From: Variovorax gracilis
GTDB lineage: Bacteria > Pseudomonadota > Gammaproteobacteria > Burkholderiales > Burkholderiaceae_C
Length of the DNA stretch: 64,000 nt
Assembly: GCF_030317115.1 (NCBI RefSeq)
Contig: NZ_JASZYF010000001.1
Coordinates: 806,001-870,000 of the forward strand
Direction: 5' to 3'
Part shown: positions 51,219-59,775 of the stretch, piece by piece
Layout: each line of letters begins with the position of its first letter
How positions within the stretch are numbered: position 1 is the stretch's first letter
Made by a program: the position numbers and the translations under genes
The notes under the pieces: generated by a model
What the model saw: the letters and a program-made list of their open reading frames with translations, nothing else
Told to the model about the DNA's origin: nothing
Database searches by the model: none

Positions 51219-52535
51219 ATGCAGAAACCCAACATCATCTTCATCGTGGCCGACGATCTCGGCTATGCCGACCTTGGCTGCTATGGCGGCCGGGATGCCG
51301 CCTTCGGACCCGTGTCGCCGGTGCTCGACCGGCTGGCGGCCCAGGGCATCAAGTTCACGCAGGGCTATGCGAACTCGCCCGTGTGCTCGCCCACCCGCTT
51401 CGCCATGATCACCGGGCGCTATCAATACAGGCTGCGCGGCGCGGCCGAGGAGCCGATCAACAGCAAGAGCCGCGGCAGCACATCGCTGGGATTGCCGCCA
51501 GAGCATCCGACCCTGCCCTCGCTCTTGCGCGGTGCCGGTTACCGCACGGCCCTCGTCGGCAAGTGGCATTTGGGGTACCCGCCGGCCTTTGGACCGTTGC
51601 GGTCGGGCTACGAGGAATTCTTCGGGCCGATGTCGGGCGGCGTCGACTATTTCACGCACTGCGATTCCAGCGGCAGGCATGACCTGTGGTTCGGCGAGGA
51701 AGACTGCCAGCAGGAAGGCTACCTGACCGATCTGCTCTCGCGGCGCGCGGTCGACTACGTGGAGCGCATGGCGCAACAGGAAGCCCCCTTTTTCCTGAGC
51801 CTGCACTACACCGCGCCCCATTGGCCGTGGGAAACGCGCGAGGACGAGGCCAAGGCGCCGACGGTGAAGAACAACCTCTTCGACCTCGCGGGCGGCAATG
51901 TCCAGACCTATCGCCGCATGATCCATCACATGGACGAAGGCATCGGCTGGATCATGGCGGCGCTGGAGAAGCACGGCATGGCCGACAACACCCTCGTCGT
52001 CTTCACCAGCGACAACGGCGGGGAACGCTTCTCCGACAACTGGCCGCTGGTCGGCGGCAAGATGGACCTGACCGAGGGCGGCATCCGCGTGCCATGGATC
52101 GCGCACTGGCCGAAGGTCATCGGCGCGGGCGGCGAGAGTACGCAGCCGTGCATGACGATGGATTGGTCGGCGACCATGCTCGAGGCGGCGGGCGTGCCTA
52201 CGCATTCGCAGTACCCGCTCGACGGCGTATCCCTGCTTCCGGTGCTGCGCGATGCTTCGCGGACCTTTGCGCGCGCCCTGCACTGGCGCATGAACCACCG
52301 CGGACAGCGCGCGATGCGTGACGGCGACTGGAAATACCTCCAGGTCGACGGCAACGAATACCTCTTCAACATCCCGGCCGACGAGCGCGAGCGTGCCAAC
52401 CAGGCGCACAGGGAGCCCGGGCGCCTGGCCGCGATGCGCGACGCCTGGCTCGCGTGGAACGCGACGATGCCGCCGATTCCAGAGGATGCGACGGTGAGCC
52501 TTGGCTACTCCGTCAAGGACATGCCGCAGCGATGA
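51219..52535 (+). CDS. Type I (formylglycine) sulfatase
   Basis: 438 residues. The activation motif SPVCSPTRFAMITG near residue 54 has the C-x-P-T-R core whose Cys is converted to formylglycine. Metal ligands appear in FIVADDLGYADLGCYGG and FTSDNGGERFSDNW; GKWHLG supplies further active-site residues. No signal peptide is visible, so the enzyme is probably cytosolic. It closes the MarR-controlled Bug-Bug-sulfatase set, implying uptake and desulfation of a sulfate ester; the substrate is not evident. A strong terminator follows. Confidence 0.93.
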   Translation: MQKPNIIFIVADDLGYADLGCYGGRDAAFGPVSPVLDRLAAQGIKFTQGYANSPVCSPTRFAMITGRYQYRLRGAAEEPINSKSRGSTSLGLPPEHPTLPSLLRGAGYRTALVGKWHLGYPPAFGPLRSGYEEFFGPMSGGVDYFTHCDSSGRHDLWFGEEDCQQEGYLTDLLSRRAVDYVERMAQQEAPFFLSLHYTAPHWPWETREDEAKAPTVKNNLFDLAGGNVQTYRRMIHHMDEGIGWIMAALEKHGMADNTLVVFTSDNGGERFSDNWPLVGGKMDLTEGGIRVPWIAHWPKVIGAGGESTQPCMTMDWSATMLEAAGVPTHSQYPLDGVSLLPVLRDASRTFARALHWRMNHRGQRAMRDGDWKYLQVDGNEYLFNIPADERERANQAHREPGRLAAMRDAWLAWNATMPPIPEDATVSLGYSVKDMPQR

Positions 52536-52545
52536 GCCGGACAGC

Positions 52546-52572
52546 AAAAAGCCCCTCGCGAGGGGCTTTTTT
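52546..52572. terminator. Bidirectional intrinsic terminator
   Basis: AAAAAGCCCCTCG and its exact complement, ending CTTTTTT, form a perfect GC-rich hairpin with A- and T-tracts on both sides. It serves the sulfatase operon from the left and the 73-codon gene converging from the right. Confidence 0.92.
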
Positions 52573-52589
52573 GCGACGGCGCTGCGGGA

Positions 52590-52811
52590 TCAACTTGCCT
52601 TGAGTGCCAGTGCAGGCTGCTGGGCCGAAGCGCGCAGGAAATGCACGGAGCGAACCACGGCATCGAAGCCGTTGGCGAGGACCTTCAGCGCAGGGCGGGC
52701 CAAGGACGGTTCGTCGCGGCCGATGTGGCAAGCGTCGTTGCTGGCCAGTTCACGCTCGAACGAGTCGGTGAACTTGGGGTTGCGAGGGAAGTACCAGTTG
52801 GAAGAGGTCAT
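52590..52811 (-). CDS. Small hypothetical protein with a probably leaderless mRNA
   Basis: A 73-residue protein starting MTSSNWYFPRNPKFTDSFER and containing ACHIGRDEPSLARPALKVLA; no signal peptide or membrane segment. I recognise no family, but the sequence has balanced composition and non-repetitive structure. A near-consensus promoter ends 7 nt before the ATG and there is no room for a Shine-Dalgarno, so translation is probably leaderless. It shares a bidirectional terminator with the sulfatase gene. Confidence 0.75.
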   Translation of the reverse strand: MTSSNWYFPRNPKFTDSFERELASNDACHIGRDEPSLARPALKVLANGFDAVVRSVHFLRASAQQPALALKAS

Positions 52812-52818
52812 GGGCTGT

Positions 52819-52847
52819 ATTCTAAGGGTTTACCCTAGACTTTTCAA
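52819..52847 (-). promoter_or_regulatory. Sigma70 promoter with palindromic spacer
   Basis: On the minus strand TTGAAA (52847-52842) and TAGAAT (52824-52819) are 17 nt apart, each matching consensus at 5 of 6 positions. The spacer holds the inverted repeat AGGGT-AA-ACCCT, a likely operator. The -10 ends 7 nt before the ATG at 52811. Confidence 0.75.
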
Positions 52848-52901
52848 GCCCGCCCCGCAACGAGTGGCGGCGAACCGGGCAGTTCATCACGGCCGGCGCT
52901 G

Positions 52902-53891
52902 CTACAGCGCCCGTACCGGCATGCACAGTTCACAAGCGAAAGCCCCCGTCTTTTCGTCGATGGCGAAGTCCTTGCCATAGACCTCCATCGGCGGCGCATC
53001 GTCGGCCTGATAGCCGCTGTCGGGCAGCCAGTCGCAGAGTCGTACCCACGCCGCGTGGATTTCCGACGCCGTGCCCGCGTAGGCAACGCATGCAAAGCGC
53101 CCACCGCCAAGGGTCTGCACGCCGATCTCGCCTTCGGGGCGGAAACCCTCGTCGACCTCGATGCACGCGTCGTAGCGGCATTTCTCGGGTGGCGTCACGT
53201 CTGCGTTGTCATGGCTGATGCCGTACATCACCCGGCGTGGCTGCATCAGCCCCTTCTGCCCGCACCAGGCCGCAAAGCGTTGCCACGTGCGCGTGATTTC
53301 GGGGCTGCCGTAGGGCCCCACCTGCCGCATGTAGGCCACGCGCACCGGCGCAAACGTCTTGAGTTCGACTTTCATCTGTCGGTTTTCTGAATCCGGAGTG
53401 AGAGGAACCTGTCCCTTGGGCCAGGAACGCTCATCGTGCAGGAAGGCCTCCGCGACCGCTTGATGCCGGTTGCGGTCCGCTTGATGAATCTTGCCAAGCT
53501 GAATCCGGCGGCTCTCCGCCCATGCGCGGAACGCGCCGCGCCGCCAGGCCGTGGGCGTGACCCCGAAATGCGCACTGAACGAGCGCGTGAACACCGCCGC
53601 CGATCCGAAGCCGACATCGAGCGCGATAGCCAGCACGGGCTCGGGCGGAACGAACAGCAAGCGGCCCGCCGCCACCTCTAGCCGGCGCCGCCGAACCCGA
53701 TCGGCCAGCGTTTCGCCGGTCATGGCCTGGAACACGCGGTGGAAATGCCAGGCCGAGAAGTTCGCCACCTCCGCCAGCCTCGCGAGGTCCAGTGGCTCGG
53801 CGAGGTGGCTGTCGATGTGGTCGGTCACGCGGTTGATGCGTGCGACGTATGCATGCCGCGAACTGCTCACGCACGGCTCCGTGCGCGCCAA
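52902..53891 (-). CDS. AraC-family regulator with GyrI-like effector domain
   Basis: About 322-329 residues. The AraC HTH pair comes first (LAEVANFSAWHFHRVFQAMT and DVGFGSAAVFTRSFSAHFGV), followed from about residue 170 by a GyrI/SOUL-like small-molecule binding domain (MKVELKTFAPVRVAYMRQVG, CRYDACIEVDEGF). This order is that of Rob/SoxS-like 'AraC-GyrI' regulators sensing hydrophobic compounds. No ATG fits: starts are TTG at 53891 or GTG at 53870. It is divergent from the PadR gene. Confidence 0.9.
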   Translation of the reverse strand: MARTEPCVSSSRHAYVARINRVTDHIDSHLAEPLDLARLAEVANFSAWHFHRVFQAMTGETLADRVRRRRLEVAAGRLLFVPPEPVLAIALDVGFGSAAVFTRSFSAHFGVTPTAWRRGAFRAWAESRRIQLGKIHQADRNRHQAVAEAFLHDERSWPKGQVPLTPDSENRQMKVELKTFAPVRVAYMRQVGPYGSPEITRTWQRFAAWCGQKGLMQPRRVMYGISHDNADVTPPEKCRYDACIEVDEGFRPEGEIGVQTLGGGRFACVAYAGTASEIHAAWVRLCDWLPDSGYQADDAPPMEVYGKDFAIDEKTGAFACELCMPVRAL

Positions 53892-53934
53892 GGTCCCGGG
53901 TCGAGCTTGACTCCGACATTATTTCGATATATCT

Positions 53935-53950
53935 TTATCAAATCAGATAA
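53935..53950. promoter_or_regulatory. Inverted repeat upstream of the PadR gene
   Basis: TTATC (53935-53939) and GATAA (53946-53950) are exact inverted arms around 6 nt, ending 19 nt before the PadR ATG. The palindrome GATATATC lies just upstream (53926-53933). AT-rich dyads in a GC-rich genome at this position fit an autoregulated PadR operator. Confidence 0.6.
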
Positions 53951-53969
53951 CGACACAGAAAGACCTTCC

Positions 53970-54548
53970 ATGCGAGACTTCAAACGCTTTTTACACGGCA
54001 CCCGGCGCGGTGAACACGGCGATGGCCTGGGTGGCGGACGTGAACACCACGCCGGCCCGCGCGGCGGGCGCGGCGCCGGTGGCCGGGTGTTCGGCCACGG
54101 CGGCCTGCGCTTCGTGCTGCTGCAGCTGATCGCGGACAAGCCCAGTCACGGCTACGAGCTCATCAAGGCCATCGAAGAACGCCTCGGCGGCCGCTACAGC
54201 CCCAGCCCGGGCATCGTCTACCCCACGCTCACGCTGCTCGAGGAGCTCGGCTACGTCAGCGTCGATACCGCCGACGGTGGCGGGCGCAAGCGCTACACCG
54301 TCACCGACGGCGGCAAGGATTTCCTCACGGCCAACCGCGAGACCACCGACGAGATGATGGCCCGCATGGACGGCGGCGTCGACGGCGCCGGCCCGCGCGC
54401 CGGCCGGCCGCCGCAGGTGGTTCGCGCCATCGAGAACCTCAAGCTCGCGATGCGCATGCGTCTTTCGCGGGAACCGCTCACCGAACAACAGGCCCATGAA
54501 TTCGCCGCGGTGCTCGACAGCGCCGCCCAACAACTGGAACGCATCTAG
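53970..54548 (+). CDS. PadR-family regulator, YqjI/NfeR-like
   Basis: 192 residues. After a Gly/His/Arg-rich ~40-residue start (RRGEHGDGLGGGREHH) comes the PadR winged helix: FGHGGLRFVLLQLIADKPSH, GYELIKAIEERLGGRYSPSP and GIVYPTLTLLEELGYVSV. This closely follows E. coli YqjI/NfeR, a Fe/Ni-responsive repressor whose N-terminal extension is rich in Cys and His. Here the extension has several His but no Cys. It is 11 nt upstream of a siderophore-interacting reductase gene, the same pairing as yqjI/yqjH, so it probably represses itself and that gene. Confidence 0.88.
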   Translation: MRDFKRFLHGTRRGEHGDGLGGGREHHAGPRGGRGAGGRVFGHGGLRFVLLQLIADKPSHGYELIKAIEERLGGRYSPSPGIVYPTLTLLEELGYVSVDTADGGGRKRYTVTDGGKDFLTANRETTDEMMARMDGGVDGAGPRAGRPPQVVRAIENLKLAMRMRLSREPLTEQQAHEFAAVLDSAAQQLERI

Positions 54549-54559
54549 CCAACATCCGC

Positions 54560-55396
54560 ATGACCGAAACCTCGACACCTTCCACCTCCGCCCCTGACCG
54601 CCTGCCGCGCCGCGTGCGCCACGAGCTGCGCTTTCGCAAGCTGCAGGTGCAGCAGGTGCAGCGCGTCACGCCGCACCTGATCCGCGTCACGCTCTCCGGC
54701 GACGATCTCGCGGGCTTCACCAGCCCGGGCTTCGACGATCACGCCAAGATCTTCTTCCCCGACGCGAAGACCGGTGCGCTGATCGTGCCGACCGCCGGCC
54801 CGGACGGCCCCGTGTGGCCCGGCGGCCGGAAGCCCGCCATGCGTGACTACACGCCGCGCCGCCACGACGCCGAGGCGGGCACGCTCGAGATCGACTTCGC
54901 GCTGCACGACGCGGGCCCCGCCACGCAATGGGCCGAGACCGCCCAACCGGGCGACACGCTCGGCGTGGGCGGTCCGCGCGGCTCCTTCATCATTCCGACC
55001 GCGTTCGACTGGCACCTGCTGATCGGCGACGACACCGCGCTGCCCGCGATCTCGCGCCGCCTGGCCGAATTGCCGGCCGGGACGCGCGTCGTGGTGCTGG
55101 CGGAAGTCGACGGAGAAGCCGATCAGATCGCCTTCGACACACCGGCCGCCCTCGACCTTCAATGGGTGCACCGCCGCGGTGCCGAGCCGGGCGTGGGCTC
55201 GCCCCTGCTCGATGCGCTGCGCAAGCTGAACCTCCCGGAAGGCGACTTCCACGCCTGGGTGGCGTGCGAATCGACCGCCGCCAAGGCGCTCCGTGCGCAT
55301 CTGGTCGGCGAACGCGGCGCCAATCCCAAATGGGTCAAGGCAGCGGGGTACTGGCGCCTGGGCGCGGTCGCCACGCACGACACCCACGAGGATTGA
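54560..55396 (+). CDS. Siderophore-interacting FAD ferric reductase, YqjH/NfeF-like
   Basis: 278 residues. SIP-family flavoenzyme that releases iron from ferric siderophores in the cytosol. The FAD-binding core RDYTPRRHDAEAGTLEIDFA near residue 97 and GPRGSFIIPTAFDWHLLIGD near 140 are canonical; the C-terminus GAVATHDTHED is the NAD(P)H-side tail. Position directly after a YqjI-like PadR regulator supports the NfeF comparison. The start at 54560 is the only well-placed ATG. Confidence 0.92.
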   Translation: MTETSTPSTSAPDRLPRRVRHELRFRKLQVQQVQRVTPHLIRVTLSGDDLAGFTSPGFDDHAKIFFPDAKTGALIVPTAGPDGPVWPGGRKPAMRDYTPRRHDAEAGTLEIDFALHDAGPATQWAETAQPGDTLGVGGPRGSFIIPTAFDWHLLIGDDTALPAISRRLAELPAGTRVVVLAEVDGEADQIAFDTPAALDLQWVHRRGAEPGVGSPLLDALRKLNLPEGDFHAWVACESTAAKALRAHLVGERGANPKWVKAAGYWRLGAVATHDTHED

Positions 55397-55430
55397 AGCC
55401 AGCCCATCCTCCAAACGCGCTATGCCAGGT

Positions 55431-55465
55431 GATAGTTTGACTATCCCGAATGAGGGGTCGAAAAT
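55431..55465 (+). promoter_or_regulatory. Promoter-like site with GATAGT-TTG-ACTATC dyad
   Basis: GATAGT (55431-55436) and ACTATC (55440-55445) are perfect inverted arms around TTG. The sequence TTGACT (55437-55442) inside it could be a -35, followed after 17 nt by GAAAAT (55460-55465) as a weak -10. A repressor on the dyad would block the -35. It lies upstream of the membrane WYL-like gene. Confidence 0.45.
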
Positions 55466-55511
55466 TCCGCCGCTGAGTACTTAGGCATTAGGAATCGAAG
55501 GGGGCTGACAG

Positions 55512-56024
55512 ATGGGCATCGGGCTGATGCAGTGGCAATTTTTCGTGGCATTGCTGACGGGCGTCCTGCTGCTGTGGGGTGTGGCGTGGGCTTGGCGCCG
55601 CGCCGCGATGCGCCGCGACGCCGAGCGCCGCATCGAAGCGGCAAGGGTGCGATCAGGCCACGTGCCGCTGGAGATTCCCACCGTGCGCAGCAGCCTGACG
55701 TCTTCTGGCGACTCGGTCCCCGACACCCTCCCCGAATGGTTCATCCAGGGCAAGGGCGAACATGCGGTGGTCGACGAGACGCCTCGCATCCGGGTCCGAT
55801 ACATCGACGCGCATGACAAGAAGATCGAATGCACGCTGCAGGTCGATCACCTCGATATTCAGAAGAAGATGATCGCCGGCCATGGCGAGCTGCCGGGCGA
55901 CATCCGGCGCGTGCCGCTGCACCGGATCACGTCCGCGCGCATCGCGGATTCGGGCCAGCGATTCAACGTCGATACCTGGGTGGACGCCGTGCGCGTCGCG
56001 CGCAGGCGCCGCGGGCAGGTCTGA
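55512..56024 (+). CDS. Membrane-anchored protein with a WYL-like domain
   Basis: 170 residues. One N-terminal membrane helix (FFVALLTGVLLLWGVAWAW) is followed by a basic stretch and a ~80-residue domain with RIRVRYIDAHDKKIECTLQV, PLHRITSARI and SGQRFNVDTWVDAV. The order (beta-strand RVRYxDxxxK, then 'PLHRI' and a final aromatic Gly-x-x-Phe) resembles WYL domains, which bind nucleic acid or nucleotide ligands in regulators. A WYL-like fold tethered to the membrane without a DNA-binding part is unusual. The start at 55512 follows AAGGGGG. Function unknown. Confidence 0.7.
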   Translation: MGIGLMQWQFFVALLTGVLLLWGVAWAWRRAAMRRDAERRIEAARVRSGHVPLEIPTVRSSLTSSGDSVPDTLPEWFIQGKGEHAVVDETPRIRVRYIDAHDKKIECTLQVDHLDIQKKMIAGHGELPGDIRRVPLHRITSARIADSGQRFNVDTWVDAVRVARRRRGQV

Positions 56025-56138
56025 GGACTTCGGCCAGGGCCTTCTTTCTCCCTCCCTCCGCAGTCATCGCCGAGGAATCGGCCCCGTTCCTTATGATGCG
56101 GGCCTGCCGGCCGTCGGCCGCGCACCGATCCATTTCCG

Positions 56139-58763
56139 ATGACTCTCCCCGCCACCGCACCCCACACGCCCATGATGGCCCAGTACCTGGGACTCAAGGC
56201 CAACCATCCGGACACCCTGCTCTTCTACCGGATGGGCGATTTCTACGAACTTTTCTACGCCGACGCTGAAAAGGCCGCGCGCCTGCTCGACATCACCCTG
56301 ACCCAGCGCGGCCAGTCGGCCGGCCAGCCGGTGACGATGTGCGGCGTGCCGTTCCATGCGGTCGACACCTACCTGGCACGCCTGATCAAGCTCGGCGAAT
56401 CCGTCGCGATCTGCGAGCAGGTCGGCGAAGTCGGCGCGAGCAAGGGGCCGGTGGAGCGCAAGGTGGTGCGCGTGGTCACGCCAGGCACGCTGACCGATGC
56501 GGAACTGCTCAACGACAAAAGCGAATCGCTGCTGCTCGCCGTGCACGCCGGCGCGCGCAACTTCTGCGGACTCGCGTGGCTCAGCGTCACGGGCGCCGAG
56601 CTCCGGCTGGCGGAATGCCCGGCCGATGCGCTCGAAGCCTGGATCGCCCGCATCGCGCCCAGCGAGTTGCTCTACAGCGCCGAAGTGACGCCCGCCTTCG
56701 AGCAGCGGCTGAAGGCCGCGCGCAGCGCCGCGCCCTTCACTCTGTCGCTGCGTCCGGCCTGGCAGTTCGACGGCGGCCTGGGGGAGCGCAAGCTCTGCGA
56801 GCAGATGGGCAGCAACAACCTCGCCGCCTGGAGCGCCGAGTCGCTGACCAATGCGCATGCCGCCGCCGCCGCGCTGCTGGGCTATGCCGAACACACGCAA
56901 GGCCGTGCGCTTTCGCACGTGCAACGCCTGTCGGTCGAACGCGACGGCGACCTGATCGAGCTGCCCCCGACCACGCGGCGCAACCTCGAACTGGTGCAGA
57001 CCCTGCGCGGCGAGGAATCGCCGACGCTCTTCTCCCTGCTCGACACCTGCATGACGGGCATGGGCAGCCGGCTGCTCAGGCGCTGGCTGCTGGCGCCGCG
57101 CCGCGAGCGCGGCGATGCGCAGGCGCGGCTCGAAGCCATCGACGCGCTCCAGGCCACGGCGCCTGGCGGCACCTCCGCGCCTTGGCGCACCTTGCGCGAG
57201 CAACTCAAGAACACCAGCGACGTCGAGCGCATCGCGGCGCGCATCGCACTGCGGCAAGTGCGCCCGCGCGAACTGGTGGCGCTCCGGCTTGCACTTGCCA
57301 AGGCGGAACAACTGTCACCCGCCTTGCCCGCCTCGGTGTCGCTGCTGTCCCAGATCGCCACCCAACTCGCGCCGCCCGCCGGCTGCGTCGAACTGCTGCT
57401 GGCCGCGATCAGCCCCGAGCCGGCCGCGTTGGTGCGCGACGGCGGTGTCATCGCCACCGGCCACGACGCCGAACTCGACGAGCTGCGCGCCATCAGCGAG
57501 AACTGCGACGACTTCCTGCTGCAGCTCGAAGCCAGCGAGCGCGAACGCACCGGCATCACCAACCTGCGCGTGCAGTTCAACCGCGTGCATGGCTTCTACA
57601 TCGAAGTCACTCAAAGCGCGCTCACCAAGGTGCCCGACAACTACCGACGGCGCCAGACGCTGAAGAACGCCGAGCGCTTCATCACGCCCGAGCTCAAGGC
57701 CTTCGAGGACAAGGCGTTGTCGGCGCAGGACCGCGCCCTGGCGCGCGAGAAATGGCTGTACGGGCAGTTGCTTGACGCCCTCCAGCCCTTTGTCGCCTCG
57801 CTGACCCGGCTGGCCGGCGCGCTGGCGACGCTCGACGCCCTGTGCGCGCTGGCGGAACGCTCGCACACCCTGCACTGGCGCGCGCCCAGCTTTGTCGCGC
57901 ATCCCTGCATCGAGATCGACAAGGGCCGCCATCCGGTGGTCGAGGCCCGCCTTGCCGAGAAATCATCGGGCGCCTTCATTGCGAACGACACCCGCCTCGG
58001 TCCACAGCAGAGGATGCAGGTCATCACCGGGCCCAACATGGGCGGCAAGTCGACCTACATGCGGCAGGTGGCGATCATCGTGCTGCTGGCCTCGATCGGC
58101 TCGCACGTCCCGGCCGATGGCTGCCGGCTCGGGCCCATCGACGCGATCCACACGCGCATCGGCGCGGCGGACGACCTGGCCAATGCGCAATCGACCTTCA
58201 TGCTGGAGATGACCGAGGCCGCCCAGATCCTGCACGGCGCCACCGCCCACTCGCTGGTGTTGATGGACGAGATCGGCCGCGGCACCAGCACCTTCGACGG
58301 CCTCGCACTGGCCGCCGGCATTGCCGCGCAGCTGCACGACCGCACGCGTGCCTTCACGCTCTTCGCGACGCACTATTTCGAACTCACCGAGTTCCCCGCC
58401 ACGCACCATGGCGCGGTCAACATGCACGTGAGCGCCACCGAAGCGGGCCGCGACATCGTGTTCCTGCACGAAATGCAGCCCGGCCCCGCAAGCAAGAGCT
58501 ACGGCATCCAGGTCGCGCGGCTCGCCGGCATGCCGGCCGCGGTGGTCAACCATGCGCGCCAGGCGCTCGAGGCGCTGGAAGCCCAGCAGACGCAGACGCG
58601 CGCTCAAGTCGACCTCTTTGCACCGCCGCCCGTTGCCGAGGCGCCGATGGCGAGCGCCGTAGAATCCGCGCTGACCGCGCTCGACCCCGACGCGATGAGC
58701 CCGCGCGAGGCGCTGGAAGCGCTCTACTCGCTGAAGAAACTGCAACTGCGCGACCAGGGCTGA
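56139..58763 (+). CDS. mutS: DNA mismatch repair protein MutS
   Basis: 874 residues. The mismatch-binding N-terminus has [20 protein letters not shown], which contains the conserved F-Y-E. The ATPase carries Walker [16 protein letters not shown] near residue 630, [15 protein letters not shown] (Walker B) and [10 protein letters not shown]. The C-terminal region [16 protein letters not shown] matches the MutS dimerisation tail. All domains are intact. The next gene, an Anbu-type protease, starts 26 nt after the stop. Confidence 0.97.
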   Translation: MTLPATAPHTPMMAQYLGLKANHPDTLLFYRMGDFYELFYADAEKAARLLDITLTQRGQSAGQPVTMCGVPFHAVDTYLARLIKLGESVAICEQVGEVGASKGPVERKVVRVVTPGTLTDAELLNDKSESLLLAVHAGARNFCGLAWLSVTGAELRLAECPADALEAWIARIAPSELLYSAEVTPAFEQRLKAARSAAPFTLSLRPAWQFDGGLGERKLCEQMGSNNLAAWSAESLTNAHAAAAALLGYAEHTQGRALSHVQRLSVERDGDLIELPPTTRRNLELVQTLRGEESPTLFSLLDTCMTGMGSRLLRRWLLAPRRERGDAQARLEAIDALQATAPGGTSAPWRTLREQLKNTSDVERIAARIALRQVRPRELVALRLALAKAEQLSPALPASVSLLSQIATQLAPPAGCVELLLAAISPEPAALVRDGGVIATGHDAELDELRAISENCDDFLLQLEASERERTGITNLRVQFNRVHGFYIEVTQSALTKVPDNYRRRQTLKNAERFITPELKAFEDKALSAQDRALAREKWLYGQLLDALQPFVASLTRLAGALATLDALCALAERSHTLHWRAPSFVAHPCIEIDKGRHPVVEARLAEKSSGAFIANDTRLGPQQRMQVITGPNMGGKSTYMRQVAIIVLLASIGSHVPADGCRLGPIDAIHTRIGAADDLANAQSTFMLEMTEAAQILHGATAHSLVLMDEIGRGTSTFDGLALAAGIAAQLHDRTRAFTLFATHYFELTEFPATHHGAVNMHVSATEAGRDIVFLHEMQPGPASKSYGIQVARLAGMPAAVVNHARQALEALEAQQTQTRAQVDLFAPPPVAEAPMASAVESALTALDPDAMSPREALEALYSLKKLQLRDQG

Positions 58764-58789
58764 TGGTCCGATTCGTGCGAGAAGAACTC

Positions 58790-59629
58790 ATGACTTACTG
58801 CGTCGGCATCAAACTCAACGCCGGACTGGTGTTTCTTTCCGATTCACGCACCAATGCGGGCGTGGATCACATCAGCACCTTCCGCAAGATGATCGTCTAC
58901 GAGCAGCCGGGCGACCGCGTCATGGTGCTGCTGTCGGCAGGCAATCTCAGCATTTCGCAGTCGGTGCGCGAAATTCTCCAGATCGAGGAGTTGCGCGAGG
59001 TGCGGGAAGACGGCGAGGATGGCCCGCCGATCACGATCTGGAACGCCAAGAGCATGTTCGACGCCGCCCGCGTACTCGGCTCGGCCGTGCGCCACGTGTA
59101 CGACCGCGACGCCGAGGCGCTCAAGCACGCCGGACTGGACTTCAACGTCTCCTTCGTCTTCGGCGGCCAGGTCAAGGGCGAAGGCATGCGCCTTTTCCTG
59201 GTGTACGCCGCCGGTAATTTCATCGAGGCGACCAGCGAGACGCCTTACTTCCAGGTCGGCGAATCGAAGTACGGCAAGCCCGTGCTGGACCGCGTGCTCA
59301 CGCCGGACACCCCACTGGACGAGGCCGCCAAATGCGCACTGGTCTCGATGGATTCGACGATGAAGTCGAACCTCTCGGTCGGCCTGCCGCTGGACCTGGT
59401 GGTCTACGAAGCCAACCGCCTGCAGACGGACAAGGTGGTCTGCATCGACGCCGACAACCCCTACTACCGCATGATGCACAACAGCTGGGGCCAGAAGCTG
59501 CGCGAAGTGTTCGACAGCATCGAGGACCCGGTCTGGGACGACGCATACACCGAGCATCCACTCAAGATGCCTGCCACGCGGCACAGCCCGCTGCGCAAGA
59601 TTTCCACGCCCGACGAAAAGTTGATCTAG
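58790..59629 (+). CDS. Anbu-type proteasome homologue (Ntn hydrolase)
   Basis: 279 residues. The N-terminus MTYCVGIKLNAGLVFLSDSR is that of Anbu, the 'ancestral beta subunit' of bacterial proteasome-like proteins. Removing Met exposes Thr1 as nucleophile; Asp17 (in SDSR) and Lys32 (in FRKM) complete the catalytic set. This requires starting at 58790, not at a frame extension nine codons upstream. Usual Anbu operon partners (alpha-E protein, circularly permuted ATP-grasp, transglutaminase-like) are absent; it sits between mutS and an alpha/beta hydrolase. It is longer than most Anbu by ~30 C-terminal residues. Substrates unknown. Confidence 0.88.
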   Translation: MTYCVGIKLNAGLVFLSDSRTNAGVDHISTFRKMIVYEQPGDRVMVLLSAGNLSISQSVREILQIEELREVREDGEDGPPITIWNAKSMFDAARVLGSAVRHVYDRDAEALKHAGLDFNVSFVFGGQVKGEGMRLFLVYAAGNFIEATSETPYFQVGESKYGKPVLDRVLTPDTPLDEAAKCALVSMDSTMKSNLSVGLPLDLVVYEANRLQTDKVVCIDADNPYYRMMHNSWGQKLREVFDSIEDPVWDDAYTEHPLKMPATRHSPLRKISTPDEKLI

Positions 59630-59635
59630 ATAGAA

Positions 59636-59688
59636 CTCGCCCCCAGGCTCGCCCACCTCGTGTGGCCGCCCACCCCCTGCCGGGGGCA
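59636..59688 (+). repeat. 53-bp GC-rich intergenic repeat, left copy
   Basis: This 53-bp sequence, starting CTCGCCCCCAGG and ending CCCCTGCCGGGGGCA, recurs in inverted orientation at 60612-60664 with 8 mismatches. The 3' part can itself fold (CCCCTGCCGGGG). The pair brackets the alpha/beta hydrolase gene. I believe similar sequences are common between genes in Comamonadaceae; it is probably a dispersed palindromic element. Confidence 0.75.
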
Positions 59689-59775
59689 ACCCCGGCGGCC
59701 CGGCCAAGCCGGTTCCGCGGGGTTTTGCGAACGGGCATCGCTTCGCTGGCCAGCTTGTTCCAATCGCGCATTCCC

